Shown here piece by piece: positions 23,331 through 36,039 of a stretch of DNA of 64,000 nucleotides. Source of the stretch: Nymphaea colorata (taxonomy: Eukaryota > Streptophyta > Magnoliopsida > Nymphaeales > Nymphaeaceae); contig NC_045149.1 of the NCBI RefSeq assembly GCF_008831285.2, forward strand, positions 1,304,001 through 1,368,000, written 5' to 3'. Below the pieces are notes generated by a model. The model did no database searches and was not told where the DNA came from. It saw only the letters and a program-made list of their open reading frames with translations. How positions within the stretch are numbered: position 1 is the first letter of the stretch; each line of letters opens with the position of its first letter. The translations under genes were made by a program, and so were the position numbers.

Positions 23331-24535
23331 TACTTGACCTCAATCGGATACCAAATGTATTTGGCTCATATGAATTGGACAATCCTAGTTATGAGAATAA
23401 AATCCAAAATCCTTCTGAGTTTTGACTTTGATGATTTGTTAGTTGAGCCTTGGTCCGAGGAGCGATAACCTGCTCCTATCTCCTAGAGGGTTTTAGCATA
23501 GATATTCAAAGAGTAGAAAGATACAACAATAGCCTACGCATATATATGCTTGTCTTCAGAAGCTGCTCCACTGCAATAATTGTGTCTCTTTTTTTAAAAT
23601 TTTGCATCTCTTTCTCCAGATACATAACATTCATGTAAGGTTAGAAAAAGTGATGGTTCCTTTTTTTGGTTCATGGGGAAGGTTGATGCCTCTCTCTTCC
23701 AATCTCTGTCTCTCAACGGATGGGGGAAGCTGATGCCTCCCCCTCTCTGGTGGAATCCCCTGCCTTCCTCTTGCTAGCAGACGGCCGAGGCCGGAGAGAC
23801 AGGGAGACAATGCCCCTCCTAGACACGGCAAACCTGAGGGAGGGACCTTACACTCATAGTTGCAGTCAGACGTTAACATTTATTCTTAGAATTAATGTTT
23901 TAGATCTCATCCTTCGAATATAAAAATATCGTGAATTTAAAGTCTTAAAAGTTGGTAAATTGTGGCTACTGATTTTTCAAGGTATTAAGATACTCATATT
24001 TATGCTGGAATTAAATGATCAAAGACTTGCTTTTGATTTATATACAATCATATCTATATGGATGGATGAATAATTTTTGGGTGAGAGAGAGAGGGTTCAT
24101 GAAATGTGAGGTACGTAAAATATTATTATATCTCATTCAGTGACTACTTATTCAAGCATATCAAAGCTATAACTTTCATTATTGGGTGTGAATAGGACAA
24201 TTTTCTTTACATAGGACACAACTCTCTTGTAAAAATGTCAAGGATATAAGTGTCTTTATCAAAAGAAAGCTTGTAGTTTGTAAATATAAAAAAAGAGTAG
24301 AGAATGGAACATGAAAAGTATCATAGAAAAAGAGTGAGAACAGAACGTATGGGGACATTGTTAAACACACGCACAAAAATTAAGAAACTAATTTATTGGG
24401 ACATGATGAACAGATAATGCACACGCACACACACACACGTCAAAATGAAAAGATGCATTAACCGAAAAGGTTTGGTCACGGCAAGTCCTCAAACAAATGA
24501 AAGAGAGAGAGAGAGAATGTGTGTGTGTGCAAGAA
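23331..24535. other. Intergenic DNA, no gene seen
   Basis: No coding region supported. A GC-rich patch at about 23690-23850 gives overlapping open frames on both strands without motifs. A small (CA)n tract lies near 24420-24440. Confidence 0.4.
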
Positions 24536-24539
24536 TTAG

Positions 24540-24870
24540 TGACAGCTGATGCAAATGGCAATGTGAATGTCTTGTAAGTTGTAACAAAACTAGGTAAAAG
24601 ACCATCGACATCGCTGAATGCCTGACTATTACACTCTTCCCAGATCCACCACCAGCATTCAAAGGGCCAAAGGTTGGACACCATGGGGGCAAAAAGGAGA
24701 AGCTACCGGGGGTTGAAGGCGTGGGTATGGACCAGAAAGGGCGATCTAGGCAGTGAGTAGGGAACAACAAAAGAAGCAATCCACAAAAAGGTGTTGGTGG
24801 GAGTCGAGATGGAGGGGCAAAGCAAGTAGACATGACCACACTAAATACCTTGCAGGTTTAGCCATGGGAC
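24540..24870 (-). mobile_element. L1 LINE ORF2 3' fragment (zf-RVT and tail)
   Basis: On the minus strand, frames give LCPSI followed by HQHLFVDCFF (compare C..C...ET..HLFF.CP of zf-RVT) and, about 50 residues on, LWPFECWWWIWEECNSQAF (compare LW.LWWWIWLERN.R.F). This is the order of the last part of plant L1 ORF2. Frameshifts separate the pieces and (GT)n/(CT)n repeats (about 24500-24530) follow the tail. It abuts the copia remnant to its right, on the same strand. Confidence 0.6.
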
Positions 24871-24879
24871 AGCTTTTCG

Positions 24880-26190
24880 AATACGGGATGACCTCCTAAC
24901 CGGTTTAATATTAGTGATATTTGATTCCAGTGTAGCGGTTTGTGTCTTATTTCGTTCAACAACAGCATGAACCTGTAGAGGAGAGGTATTGTTGCTCTAT
25001 TATCTACATTGGCATTTTGATGGTTATCTGGATCTTATGGATCAGCTTGGTCAATATCCAATGGTGTGTTATAGCTGCCTCTTAAATTTGAAAGTCGGTC
25101 GTATGCATCTTCTTCTAAATCACATGGCATAGTGAGGAGGACTTCTTTTTCAGGGATGTTTGAATACGATTAACTAAAGTCAATACACATTCCCCTCAAA
25201 ATCGAAGAGAAAGATTTGATTCAAATCGTAATGCCTTAGCCCACCTCAAGTAAATGCTGGTGTTTGCGTTCTACCATACTATTTTGTTGTGGTGTTGCGA
25301 CACAACTATGTTGGTGAATGGTTCCTTGTTAACAAAGAAATTTTTTCATTTTTTGAGAAAAAAATTCAGTTCTATTATCTAAATGCAAAACTTTGATGTG
25401 ATAATTGAATTGAGTTTTGATCATGGTAAATGCAAAGTTTCATATTTATCTCTCATAAGAAAAGTTTATGTTGCACAAGAGAAATCATCTACAATGCTTT
25501 AAAAATAATGTGCATCGAAAAGTGAAGCTTGGGCATACGACTCCCAAATATCACAAATGAATTAAATAAAAGGAGTGAGTAGAAGAGGTCTCACTTAAAT
25601 CAAATTTTAAACGAGACTGTTTAACAAGATGACATGCATCACACCAAAAATGTTTATTCAATTCAAGGTTCAAATCTAGATGATCACTAACTGATTTTAA
25701 AAGAGAGAGAGAGAGAGAGAGAGATGTCAAAGCCTTTTGTGCCAAAGATTGTGGCTGGAAACAGCAAAACAAGTTTGTTTTATTGTGTGTGGTCTCCGGC
25801 TGAAGCATACATAATCCTCTCCTTACATCACCTCTACCAATTATCATCTTTGACGCCAAGTCCTGCACAACACGTAATTAGGAAAGAATGTGATAGAGCA
25901 ATTCATGGTTTTAGTTAGCTCACTAACAAAAAAGATTCACTTTGAATGATGGAATATTTTGCATATAATCAATATCAAAAGTAGGTTGAACTGATATGAC
26001 AAACAAGAAGTACCTTACCATTTGGCTATGTCATTGGTGTATCACATGACCTTATGTCTTGAACAGTATATTGATTAGCACATATGTGCCAACTTGTCCC
26101 TGAGTCGATTATTTAAGGAGAGTACTCAAGTTTTGAAGTGATAGTGTTACCTACAAAGTTGACATGTGCTGATGTCAAATTAGCTATCAC
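24880..26190 (-). mobile_element. Ty1/copia pol remnant: protease, GAG-pre-integrase, integrase
   Basis: Minus-strand order: IIDSGTSWHICANQYTV (aspartic protease DSG, about 26078-26110); SSTYF..LTKTMNCSITFFPNY; QDLASKMIIGRGDVRRGLC, then NKHFWCDACHLVKQSRLKF (GAG-pre-integrase, about 25600-25870); VDDFSCATWTFLMRDKYETL, LHLDNRTEFFSQKM and [16 protein letters not shown] (integrase core with the two Asp and the Glu still readable, about 25230-25500). Stops and shifts interrupt all parts, and a (GA)n run at 25701-25724 has expanded inside the GAG-pre-integrase segment. No LTR or primer site was found, and no reverse transcriptase follows, so it is a truncated, dead copy. Confidence 0.85.
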
Positions 26191-28600
26191 CATATAAATA
26201 AATACCCTAAAGTAGATTCATTCAAAGTGAGTTTAAAATTTGATCTCATTCATATAAATAAATACCCTAAAGTTTGACCCAGAGTCTGCGACTTCCGACT
26301 ATAAATCTTGAAATTGTTTTCCAAGATGAACGCACTTGGAAAAGATTTTCTAAGGCAATCAAACACATCCTATAACATGAGTGGTCAAGATCGTACGTGG
26401 ATGAGGTGGATGTGGTGATGATTCAACCGTCAAACCTAGCAGACGCTCTATGATTTAAGCAATCATAAGACGAGTTTGGCCGGTACATCGTATTCAACCA
26501 TAATCATTGTTTGAGGGAAGATACCAAACCAAAGTCACCACCTAATTAGAAAATATGTAATAATATCTCGACCTTACCTCTATCCAATTATCATGCGTGA
26601 TGATCAGGAGATATAAGATCTGTTTATGTCTAGTGAAATTAAAAAAAAAAAAAAAATGAATCCAGTGCAAACTGGTCAGACAGTCTCATAGATCGGACTA
26701 ATAGATAATTTTGATCTATAAAATAATTTTCTGCGAGGATCCACATTTTTCCAACAAAAAAGGTATTTATTTATTTTGTATGTATTACTAAAAAATACAT
26801 AACATCTATGAAATTATTTTAATCCTTATCATTTTTACATAACATCTATGTAAATGGGTATTGTAATCCTTATTACCGGCTGTATTTTTGGATTTCCCCA
26901 TGAAAGATCTCCGGAGTCCTGAATCTGGTGAAGTCCGGCGCAACACCTATCCTGTGACGGTCCTCATAGGAAACAGAACTCATACTCATACTATATAAGC
27001 CAATACTTATTAAGAACGAAAACGAGTTTCAATCTATTATCATACCAAGAAAAAAAAAGTTTCTCTTATATATGTTTACATGCTAAGAAAAACTGCTCTC
27101 TTTTTTTCTTTTTCTTTGTTTTTTATTCAATGCGACAGAACCAGGGGCAACAAAGGCATAAAATTTTGTTTAAAGGGCAATAAGTATAAAATTTTAAATG
27201 TTTAAGGGCACCAATATGTAAATAAAAAAAAATTGTTCAAAAATATCTGTAAAAAAATAAACAAGCTTTTTGAGTCCGTGTCAGCACACGCCTGACCGCC
27301 TGCTTTAAAACTGGCCCGAGTGTGAATATGCTGAATTGCGTGTTACCGGTTTTTGGGTGGTTTTCCTCACGGAATTATGGAGGCCCATGTGTGAACCATG
27401 TGGGCTTGCCTTAAAATAGGGGCAGCCTATTTCACATCATTACATTTAAAAATGATTTTTTCATATTTAAATTTGAACTTCATAATTTTTTAACAGTTTG
27501 CTAGTACCTATACTATACATTCACTGCTACCAAACAACCGAAAGTTTTTGCATCGGTTGATCTTCCTGATAAAAAATAAAGCCAACTAATTCCCAACGCT
27601 CAATTTGAATAGTGGCAAGTTGGTTGAACGTCCTAACCCAGTTTTCTTAGAGAAATTTTCATTTGGGTGCCTGTTGTTTGGTCATAATCTTGAAAAGAAT
27701 CTCTTATACTTGCCAATTTTCCCAATACAATACATTCTTTTGTTGTAAATGCTAGGTAAAGCTTCAACTTCAAGTTATAGCAATAGAAGAAGATCGAAGC
27801 TGATCGGATAAAGAAAGCGTTCTTAACAGGAATCACGCACGCAACATGAGCCTCCAATATATTGTTACTTACACAAATTCTTTAAGATGTAAAGTTACTG
27901 TATACCTCGATAAATGCGTATAACCTCGTTTAATTACTTCGCAAAGCTTCGTATTGGAACCACATATAATTGATGCCCTCTAGGATTAGTTTAAGATTTG
28001 AAATCAAATTATTATACTTTACTTCCAAAGAAATTTAGTTGCCACTAAGAATTCGAGCCCTGGTGGTGAAGAATTCCTTTTTATGGTGATTTATAAGGTT
28101 TCCTGCAAGCAACAATTTGAGGCTGGAGAAATTTTAAATAGAAACTAGCTTCTAAAGCTCGTTGGACAATCTTTACTCTTTAATTCCTAAAAGAAGACAG
28201 TATGTTTTGAATTTAAAAATAACTTCGGAACTGGGACCGATCATGATAGGACCAACTGAACCTGGTTGTTCTGGTGCTTGTCCTAAAAGAAACCGAGCCC
28301 AACTCGGCCCGTTAAAAGCATAAGTTGGTTATCCAATCTGTACTAGTACCCTTCCTAATCTGTATAACAATTATTTTTTTTTTAAAAAATTAGGCAGCTG
28401 CCAATGTCTCGTATATCAAACTTGATATGAACAATATAGACCATCCATTCCAAGAAGATCAGCTGGTGGTAACGGACTCACATATATAAAAGTCAAGTCA
28501 TTTTTTCAAGAAACTGAAATGTCCCCCAAAGAAAGAAGATATCTCATTTAAGGAAACAACTATTTTTAGTGTTCTTGCTTCTACTTGGCCTTCACTTGTT
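26191..28600. other. Intergenic DNA, no gene seen
   Basis: A 23-bp phrase ('catataaataaataccctaaag') occurs twice at about 26192 and 26250. A GC-richer island at 27280-27420 and pieces at 27140-27230 with 'agggca' words resemble worn transposon ends. No gene could be supported. Confidence 0.4.
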
Positions 28601-28685
28601 AGTAGCCTTTTAGACTACCATTCATTCGTCTTCTTTTCTTATTTTGTCTTTCTCCTCACTTGTCTGTTTCTTGGGGTCGTGTTTA

Positions 28686-28845
28686 GAGGTTGTGGCTCAT
28701 TTCAGCTTGGTGGTGCATTTGGGATGAGCACAACAACAAGGTCTTCAGGAGCACCTTCTCTTTGACAGATTCGGTGGCTCGTCTTGTGCAGGGGGATGTC
28801 CATTTTGTCATTCGGTTGAGGCGTCGCTGTTCGTCTGTGGCTTAG
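28686..28845 (+). mobile_element. L1 LINE ORF2 C-terminus
   Basis: The plus-strand frame RLWLISAWWCIWDEHNNKVF continues RSTFSLTDSVARLVQGDV and ends in a stop at 28845. The WW.IW.E.N..VF core is that of the L1 ORF2 tail in plants. About 150-200 bp of T-rich 3' UTR follow and end in a (CT)n run near 28985-29025. Nothing of the rest of ORF2 is seen, so it is a 5'-truncated insertion. Confidence 0.7.
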
Positions 28846-31800
28846 TAACTATTCTGCTCTGCCTTTCCTATCTATTCACACCTCTTTTATTTCACTGTGC
28901 ATTTGTACTGTATATTTCGTCTTTTACTTTTGTTTTTGCTGTTTGTTTTTGTATCTAGGGGATTTCTTGTCCCCAAATTTTGTTGTATATTCCCATTTTA
29001 TCCGCTCTCTCTCTCTCTCTCTTTCATGAAGGCTATTTGAAACCCTTGAAAAATAAGTTTATCTTTTATATTTACAACTTAATATCTATCATCTGATCAC
29101 CTTTGGTGCAGATGATTCTTTTAAAAGTATGATATATGAAAGTTTGGTAGGTATATATATATATTAACTAGTCCTGAACCTACCACTGACTAATTTGATT
29201 TTGATGTTCAGATTTTTAGATACTGAGCTGCGGTCGTCCCGTTTTCAGGCCCTAATCGAATAATGCACAGCCCTATTTTGTTCTAATGCTGTTCTACCTA
29301 GACGTTTCATATGTCTTCATCTTACAAGCTAAGGTTGGATCCATTCTAGAGCGCCACATATGACTTAATTTTAATCGGATTTTTTTTTTTTTCAATAAGG
29401 ACCGGATTCAAGCTCTTTGAAACTGAATTCACATGGATCAGGAGTAAGATCCAAATTTTATGTTTAATGGGGTCCAACTCTTATCAGAGTTTAGACTTTC
29501 GTTCAAATTAATTAATGGATACCTTATATGTATCAAATCCAAGTCTGTTTACAATTGGATTCTTTTTTTAACCAAATTTGACTAAATTGGATCAGGTCTC
29601 AGTTGGCAAACGATTGATCTTAGACCGACCCATTGGCCGGGCGCCCTTGTTTGGCAGTTGTTAGAAAATTTAATGTGTTGTGCACAAAACATCACCACTT
29701 TGGAAATCTTTTTCCCTCTCTTCAATAGCGAGGTAAGGATCATAATATTGGGCTATAAGCAAAACCTATTCTTTTAATTCTCTGAATCTTCAATAAACTA
29801 ATTAATAGAAACACCCTTATGGCTCATTTAGCAAAGCACCAATATTTGAGAACAATTACAAACTGCTCTTATTGCCAAACGGCCCTTTAACTGTGTCCAT
29901 CTTCAGTCAGAATACTTTTTTCTTCCTTTCTTTTTGGTATCCGGTGTTGCGGAGGGGTTATTCACTTCCTTTCAAAAGTGGCTTTTTATCAAAACTGGAT
30001 CTTTCACAGACCTAGTTTACTTCATCAGTTAAATACGTGCAAAACAACATTTTGCCTCTGAAACGGTGTTCAAGAACATCAGCTACCCTAAATATCTTCC
30101 TTCTTTCTTAATTTGAAGGGAAAACCAAGTAGAGTTTTCAATTTGTAGCAAAATCAAGAATTTCATGGTTAGACTGAAAAGTACATAAAATCGCAATATC
30201 AAGTGTATAAATACTGGCAATGTCTGAGAGCTAATATAGGTCAGAAAATGTTGGAAGTCACAAATAAGCAGCCTGCTACATGTGATATAATGCAGGGACG
30301 GAGTCAGAAATTTTTATCTATGGGGCACCAAATATATATGTAACAAATTTTCAATGGGTCCCAGGTCTCGTGGGGCTAATCCATATAATTGGACTCAAAT
30401 ATACTCAGATCCAGTTATTGAAAATACAGTTTTAGAGTGGGGTCTGTGAAGCATATGAAAAATAAATGTGAAAAAATAGAAATTGAAAAATAAATAATAA
30501 AAATTGAAAAAGAAATAATGGTATACAAGAAAGGAAAAATAGAGAGAGAAAAATAACATATGTGGTTCAGCCCAAAGCGTGCTCACATGTACAACACCCC
30601 ACCCCACCCAAAAAAAAAAAAAACTCTTTTCTTTCACATTATAATTCATCCTTTAAGTATGTATTTGTACAAGTTAAAGCTTATGAAACTTATCTAGAAC
30701 AACAGTGATCGAAATGGATCTTAGAGATAGAGATTAAGATGCTATCGATTTGAGCTTACAAATGTGTCCCGCTTTTCTTCTATATGGTGTTGTTTTAGCA
30801 TTATGAAGAGAACAACATGGAAGAGTTTTAAAGCAAATTAAGTGAGAGGGTTATGCGCAACTTGATCTAGGTTTTCTGTCTCAAAGACACATAACAACGC
30901 TCCTCTTACTACTTGCTCCCTCGATTCCAATTGTTTGTAAACTTTGAAATATAAGTAAAAAATGTTTCTCCACAAGGGTCATGCATGTATCACATTCAAA
31001 CATCTCGGTGCATCTTTTGTTCATTCAAAATTTGATCATTTTCTTTTACAAAATACTCGTTGGGATTTTGCCGTATCGAAAGAAAAAGGAAAAGAGAAAA
31101 CTTTGGTCCTCACTTGAGCAGTAGATGTACTATTTTTGTGGCCTGAAGATGCTTTCTTCTAAAATATGGCAAAGGTTACTGTTCTTATTCAGAATAGTAA
31201 TAGTATATCGGTCATTTAAAGTTCCACTACTGAGAGGTAAGTAATATCAGCATCTTAAAAGATTTAGTAGGTACTTGTCATTTGTGTTTCCAACATTTAT
31301 ACCCACAGCCAATTCCTTCATAGCCAAGGCTGTCCATTCATTTACACATAGAGAAAACATTTGGCTCCACGAGCAACCAAAAGAAAGAAAAAGTGAACAA
31401 CTTTGGTATATAAAACAAATTGGTTGCCAAAACCTTTTCCTCCTTCTACATCATGCATGTCCCACCATTTGACCTGTTCTTCTTTTAGATAATGAGGAAT
31501 CTTCCAAATGCCACACCCCTCTTTTTGTCTCAAAAAAAATTAGGTAGTTAACATTTGAGTAAGAAATCAGATCGAATTCAACATTCAAAGTTAATGCCTG
31601 ATCTTCATATTCTTTTTCAAAATAAATATCCGATTCGATACAGATGTAGTTTTCGAGTCGGATTCAGTTTCAAACAAATATCTTATCTTCAATGTTCATA
31701 CATTTTAAAAGTTGATTTTAGCATATCATAATTCAGTTTGCTTTCAATTGTGTATTTAAAAACTGGATTTGGATTGTATTCGGGTTTAAAGTTTAACATC

Positions 31801-32400
31801 AGAGCTGCACATTGTACAGTTTTTTCTTCATTTATCTTCAAATTTTTGAGCGTTATGTGAACGTTTGATAAATCGCACGTGGCAAAGGGTATCTCCAATT
31901 TGAATATGATCTGCTCACATACTACAATGCAGTACTTGTTTGTTCCATGGACTCTTTTCTCTTAAATTACCACCACTATATTATTACTTTTATTTGCCAT
32001 TCGTTCTCTTCTCTGAAAAAACATGGGGTTTTTTTTCATGATGGCATGTCCTTTATTATTATGAATATAAAGATGTATTTCATATTTCATGCTACTTTCA
32101 GTAAATGATGCCCATTTGTTCTCAAGCATTCTCACCAATCTTAGATATTAATTACCTAACCCAGGTTCTATGATCAAAATTTGACAAAAAAAGGAAAACC
32201 TCCATGCACCAACGTACAGACAGACCTTATTAGCAATTTAGCTACCCTACCCACAGCTTTATCAACTTTACGGACTCAGCTACTTGACATTAATTGCGAT
32301 CCAGGTAAGATTCCATTCGGGATTATTAGACCCTCTTTTACCACAGAAATGTCTGAATCAATCTTAATTTACTGACTTGTGAGATCAAAATAACAAGAAT
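28846..32400. other. Intergenic DNA with worn transposon ends
   Basis: No supported gene. At about 30295 the words CAGGGACGGAGTCAG and AAATTTTT start a hAT-like terminus with no matching end found. Stretches at 29380-29600 and 31560-31830 are rich in 'ggattcgga/tccgattc' words like the 13.5 kb minisatellite and the 33.5 kb element. Confidence 0.4.
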
Positions 32401-32402
32401 CA

Positions 32403-32595
32403 AGGGCGAAGCCAAGGGAGGCCTGCAGGCACCTTGACCCTTGCTCAAAACTTTTTTTAAAAAAATTACATGTAAATTTTAGAAAATTTTACTTACCTTA
32501 TATAAAAAATTTTGAAAAATGATATCTCGGCTCACGTCGAAATTTAGAAACTTTAATTTGATCGAAAAAATTTCTGGCTCCTCTAATAGAAACTA
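32403..32595. mobile_element. Probable hAT MITE, degraded
   Basis: It starts CAAGGGCGAAGCCAAGG and ends AAATTTCTGGCTCCTCTAA, worn versions of the termini seen at 11378-11678 and 62339-63688, with AT-rich internal sequence of about 190 bp. No clean 8-bp duplication could be found, so the call depends on terminus similarity only. Confidence 0.4.
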
Positions 32596-32599
32596 TTAA

Positions 32600-33465
32600 C
32601 TCGCCGCTGGTTCGTCCTTGTCATGTAGTAAAAGCTGGAAAGAGAATCGTAGATATGGCCAAAATGCAGGTTCGGAGAATCAAAGATTTGCATGTGGTCA
32701 TAGTAGTTGGTCCATCATGGCTCTTTCTATACTAACTAACGTCAGTCTTCGGAATGCCTCAGCCAGTCTAGTCTTCGCTGAATTGTTTGTGAATTAGCAT
32801 AAAAACAACATTTTTTGAGAAAAAAATAAATATATAAAATATAATTGAAAATAAGAAAGCTATTAACAATGTTTTAAAAAATAATTAAAAAAAATCGACA
32901 TGTGACACTCATGAAGGCTATTGAATCGAATCAGTTTGCCACAGATTAAGATGGAATCAGCCGATAAGGCTGGATCAAGGCCACTCTCATCGTGTTGGTC
33001 CCACCTTGTCTGGGTTTGCAAAAGTGATTGACCAGCCAAATGTGAAAAATATAAAGGTGCTTGCCTCTTGTAATAATCAACAAGTGCTAAATATATTTTT
33101 AATAAAACATCTTAAGTGGGTGGGGCCGGATGTTCCTCGGTTGTTAAATTTTTTTTTTTAAAAAAAAAATATTTAAAAAACAGTAACAATGTATGGAGCA
33201 GTAACAATTATGATGCTTTTAAAAGCAAAATATAACGTTTTTAGCAACAAATTTTAAATTTTTAGCCACCTAACAATATTTGATTGACATTTTGAATACT
33301 CAATCCATCATATAATTATGTAGCCATAAAACATATCAAAACAAGTTAACCTGTAACAGGTTTACAATGCTTGAGCGGAAAAAGTAAACTAATTTGGGCG
33401 CATCTCTCAAGCTTGCTCCATTCTTTTTAGTTACCGAACTCTTTGCAAGGAGATCATGGCTAGAG
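32600..33465. other. Intergenic DNA, no gene seen
   Basis: AT-rich sequence with A/T homopolymer runs and no coding signal. Confidence 0.4.
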
Positions 33466-33469
33466 GGTC

Positions 33470-33911
33470 TAGGGATGTCACTGAATCTGATTTGGATTGG
33501 ACATACCCTTAATCATATATATTATTTTTTTCAAATATTCACATATTCATATTTGTATTTAAATTTGAATACGAATAAAAAAAAATGTCATATCCGAAAT
33601 CTGATTTACAAAATGAATCCAATCCGAATCTGGTTTTTACATTCATATACAAATCTGAATGTGAATTTTGAACTGAAATTTGCAAATTTTCGAAATGTAA
33701 GAACATTAGATATAGGATATTTCAAATAAATTTGTATCTAAATCCGATCAGATATTTATGTATATCCAAATTCGAATCTGACCAGATGTCATTTCTTAAG
33801 TCAAATCCAAGCCAATTCCTTAATCGGATATTAATTTTTTTTTTTATGTCTGATTTTTTTGGATCGATTCGATCAGATATCCGATTCAAATAAGACATAT
33901 TGATGTCCCTA
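33470..33911. mobile_element. Probable DNA transposon with TAGGGATGTCA-like termini
   Basis: A 442-bp segment begins TAGGGATGTCA and ends TGATGTCCCTA (9 of 11 positions inverted-repeat). Its interior is packed with 'ccgaat/gattcgga' words in both orientations, a feature of some non-autonomous hAT families. No target duplication is evident, so exact ends are uncertain. Confidence 0.45.
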
Positions 33912-34127
33912 TTAGGAGCCTTGTTCTTTGACTTAAGTGATCTACAATTATATATGACATTTGAGATATGATGTGACCTTTAATCAGCTAGGATTTTAGG
34001 GTTGAATTCCGAACTCACGTTGTACATGTAGTGTAGATTTCATATCCAAATTGCAAGAATCACCTGTTTGTTTAAACAGTGGAGCTCATGTAGTGTAGAT
34101 TTCAGATTAGCCTCGGATTTGAAATCT

Positions 34128-34340
34128 AGGGGGCAGAGCCAGAATTTCGTATGTAGAGGTGGCCAAATGGCCCTGTGACTAAGCAATAAAATTTTTGAAA
34201 TTTTTTTGAGCAAGTGCTAACCTTTATTGTTTAAAAAACAAAATTTATAGAGGCCCAACTAATTTTTTTTTAAAAAAATAATACATAAATTGTAAATTTT
34301 CAAAACTTGAGACAAGGGGAGAACATGCCCCTGCCTGCGC
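34128..34340. mobile_element. Possible hAT-like MITE remnant
   Basis: It begins TAGGGGGCAGAGCCAGAATTT, close to the 'gcggagccag' terminus family, followed by AT-rich sequence and an A/T-run region. The far end is unclear, with only 'gcccctgcctgcgcccc' as a candidate. Confidence 0.3.
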
Positions 34341-35820
34341 CCCTTCCTCTTCCTCTGGCTGTTGAGATCCATGATTATCAAACACCACTTTAAAGTTTAT
34401 GATGTCTTATTTCCTCATCTTGACCTCTCTTCCCTCTGTCCCCGAATTTGTAAAAGAAAATTAAGAACAGAAAGCCAAAAGGTCCATGACCGGAGGCATG
34501 ATTGAGTAGACCTTGAGGTTTGTGTTCCTTGGGCATGAGACGCACTCAATGCCCTAAACCCTGAGGGACTAAAATAACCACACTCCATGTGTGCCAACAC
34601 TTATCAATGCATGTGTGCCTGCGACCACAACTTAAGCTCGCCATTTATTTACCAACGTGCGTCAGATGTTTAAGAACGCATGCAAATAAATAATCACTGA
34701 ATATATTCGTGCTTTGAAAATACCATGCAGTTTGAAAGTGACATTCTAAGTTAACGGGATGGTACTTTTTGCATGTTTACGCTTCCCTGCTTATAACAAT
34801 AATATATACTAGCATATTTATTTTTTAATTTTTTCTAAACTTTGTTGCTTATATATATATACATCAACCAGCTACCTTTGTAGTTGGATGGTTATTTTTT
34901 ATTTTATACTACTAAAAACCATGATAAAATGTATGTTTCTTTGCTTAAAAACCATGGGCAAGCAATTAATTGTTGCTTTCATGACGGTTTTAAATTATAT
35001 ATATAAAAAAAAAAAAAAAACAATCCGACAACAGAGGTAACTAGTTTATTTCAATTCTTATATGTATATACATATATATATATATATATATATTGCAATC
35101 CACTGGAAAACTTAGTTTTATGCTCCCTTTTTTGTGAAAAAGAGTGAGTAAAAATCCCTTGGGTGTACTCAATCTCCAAGAATACACTGCCTTTGGCTTG
35201 GGCGGAAGAGGCAATGACCATGAAAGTCGAACTGACTGTCGGCCAAATGAGTGCTGCCCGCTCTCACTGTGCGGTCCTGGGATTGATAATTTCACAAGCT
35301 TCTCTGTTACCAATAACCCCTGAGCACATCTCTCTGACTTGCACCTAGAAGCTCAACATAGCACTCAATGAAACGGCTTGGCTCCACTTGTAAAAAGATC
35401 ATTCAAATCCTCAAAGACTTGACCTCGACAACAAGCTTAATATCACAATGGGGTGATTGGCTTTGCTCAACATGTTATATGCAATAAACAGGATGTCATT
35501 TTCACAGTTTATCCAATCAAAATTGATTAAGGAATCAAGTTTTCACAGGACATTGGAAGTGTAGGCGAAATTTTACTCGAGTCAATTTCAGCAGTTTAAC
35601 CTATGATCCGTCTTCCATAGCAGTTGCATTTTACAAGTAAACTCCAGGTCCTTCATGTGCTGACCATCGCTGTGAACGCCAACTAAGGTTTGGACAGTTG
35701 GTTCGTTTCGTTCAGCTCGTTTACCAGCTCCACCTAATTCTGGTAATCCAAACAAGAAGCTGTAATTAAGTAAAAAAAATGGCAAAATTAAAAACCATGA
35801 TTCCTAATATAGGGTCTTTT
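34341..35820. other. Intergenic DNA upstream of RING gene
   Basis: No coding region supported. A short (TA)n tract lies at 35070-35092. The last 250 bp lead into the GA-rich leader of the RING gene and should hold its promoter, but no clear TATA box could be chosen. Confidence 0.35.
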
Positions 35821-35829
35821 TTGGTAAAA

Positions 35830-36039
35830 ACCCATCTGCTCTGTTGAGAGGGGGAGAGGGAGACGAACAGAGGACGGAGAGAGAGGAAGAGGACTCGGTG
35901 GGGAGGATGGCAGAGGAAGCCATCGTTTCTGGCTTCTTCTGAAGGCCTCTTCTTCGTGGAAACACTGAGACCCAATTCCCCAATTCTCCCCAAGACCCTC
36001 CCACGTTCAGGAGTTTGCTTCCCTGCTCTCAGGGAAAAG
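35830..36039 (+). other. 5' UTR exon of RING-H2 gene
   Basis: A GA-rich then CT-rich leader ends in GGGAAAAG followed by the donor GTAACG (intron 36040-37666). The acceptor is GGAATAG at 37661-37666, 60 bp before the start codon. Long 5'UTR introns are common for this ligase class. The transcript start is a guess. Confidence 0.5.

Noticed and set aside
35766-36004. Minus-strand frames over the RING gene leader
   Set aside because: They are the reverse of a GA/CT-rich 5' leader whose donor and downstream exons on the plus strand form a coherent gene.
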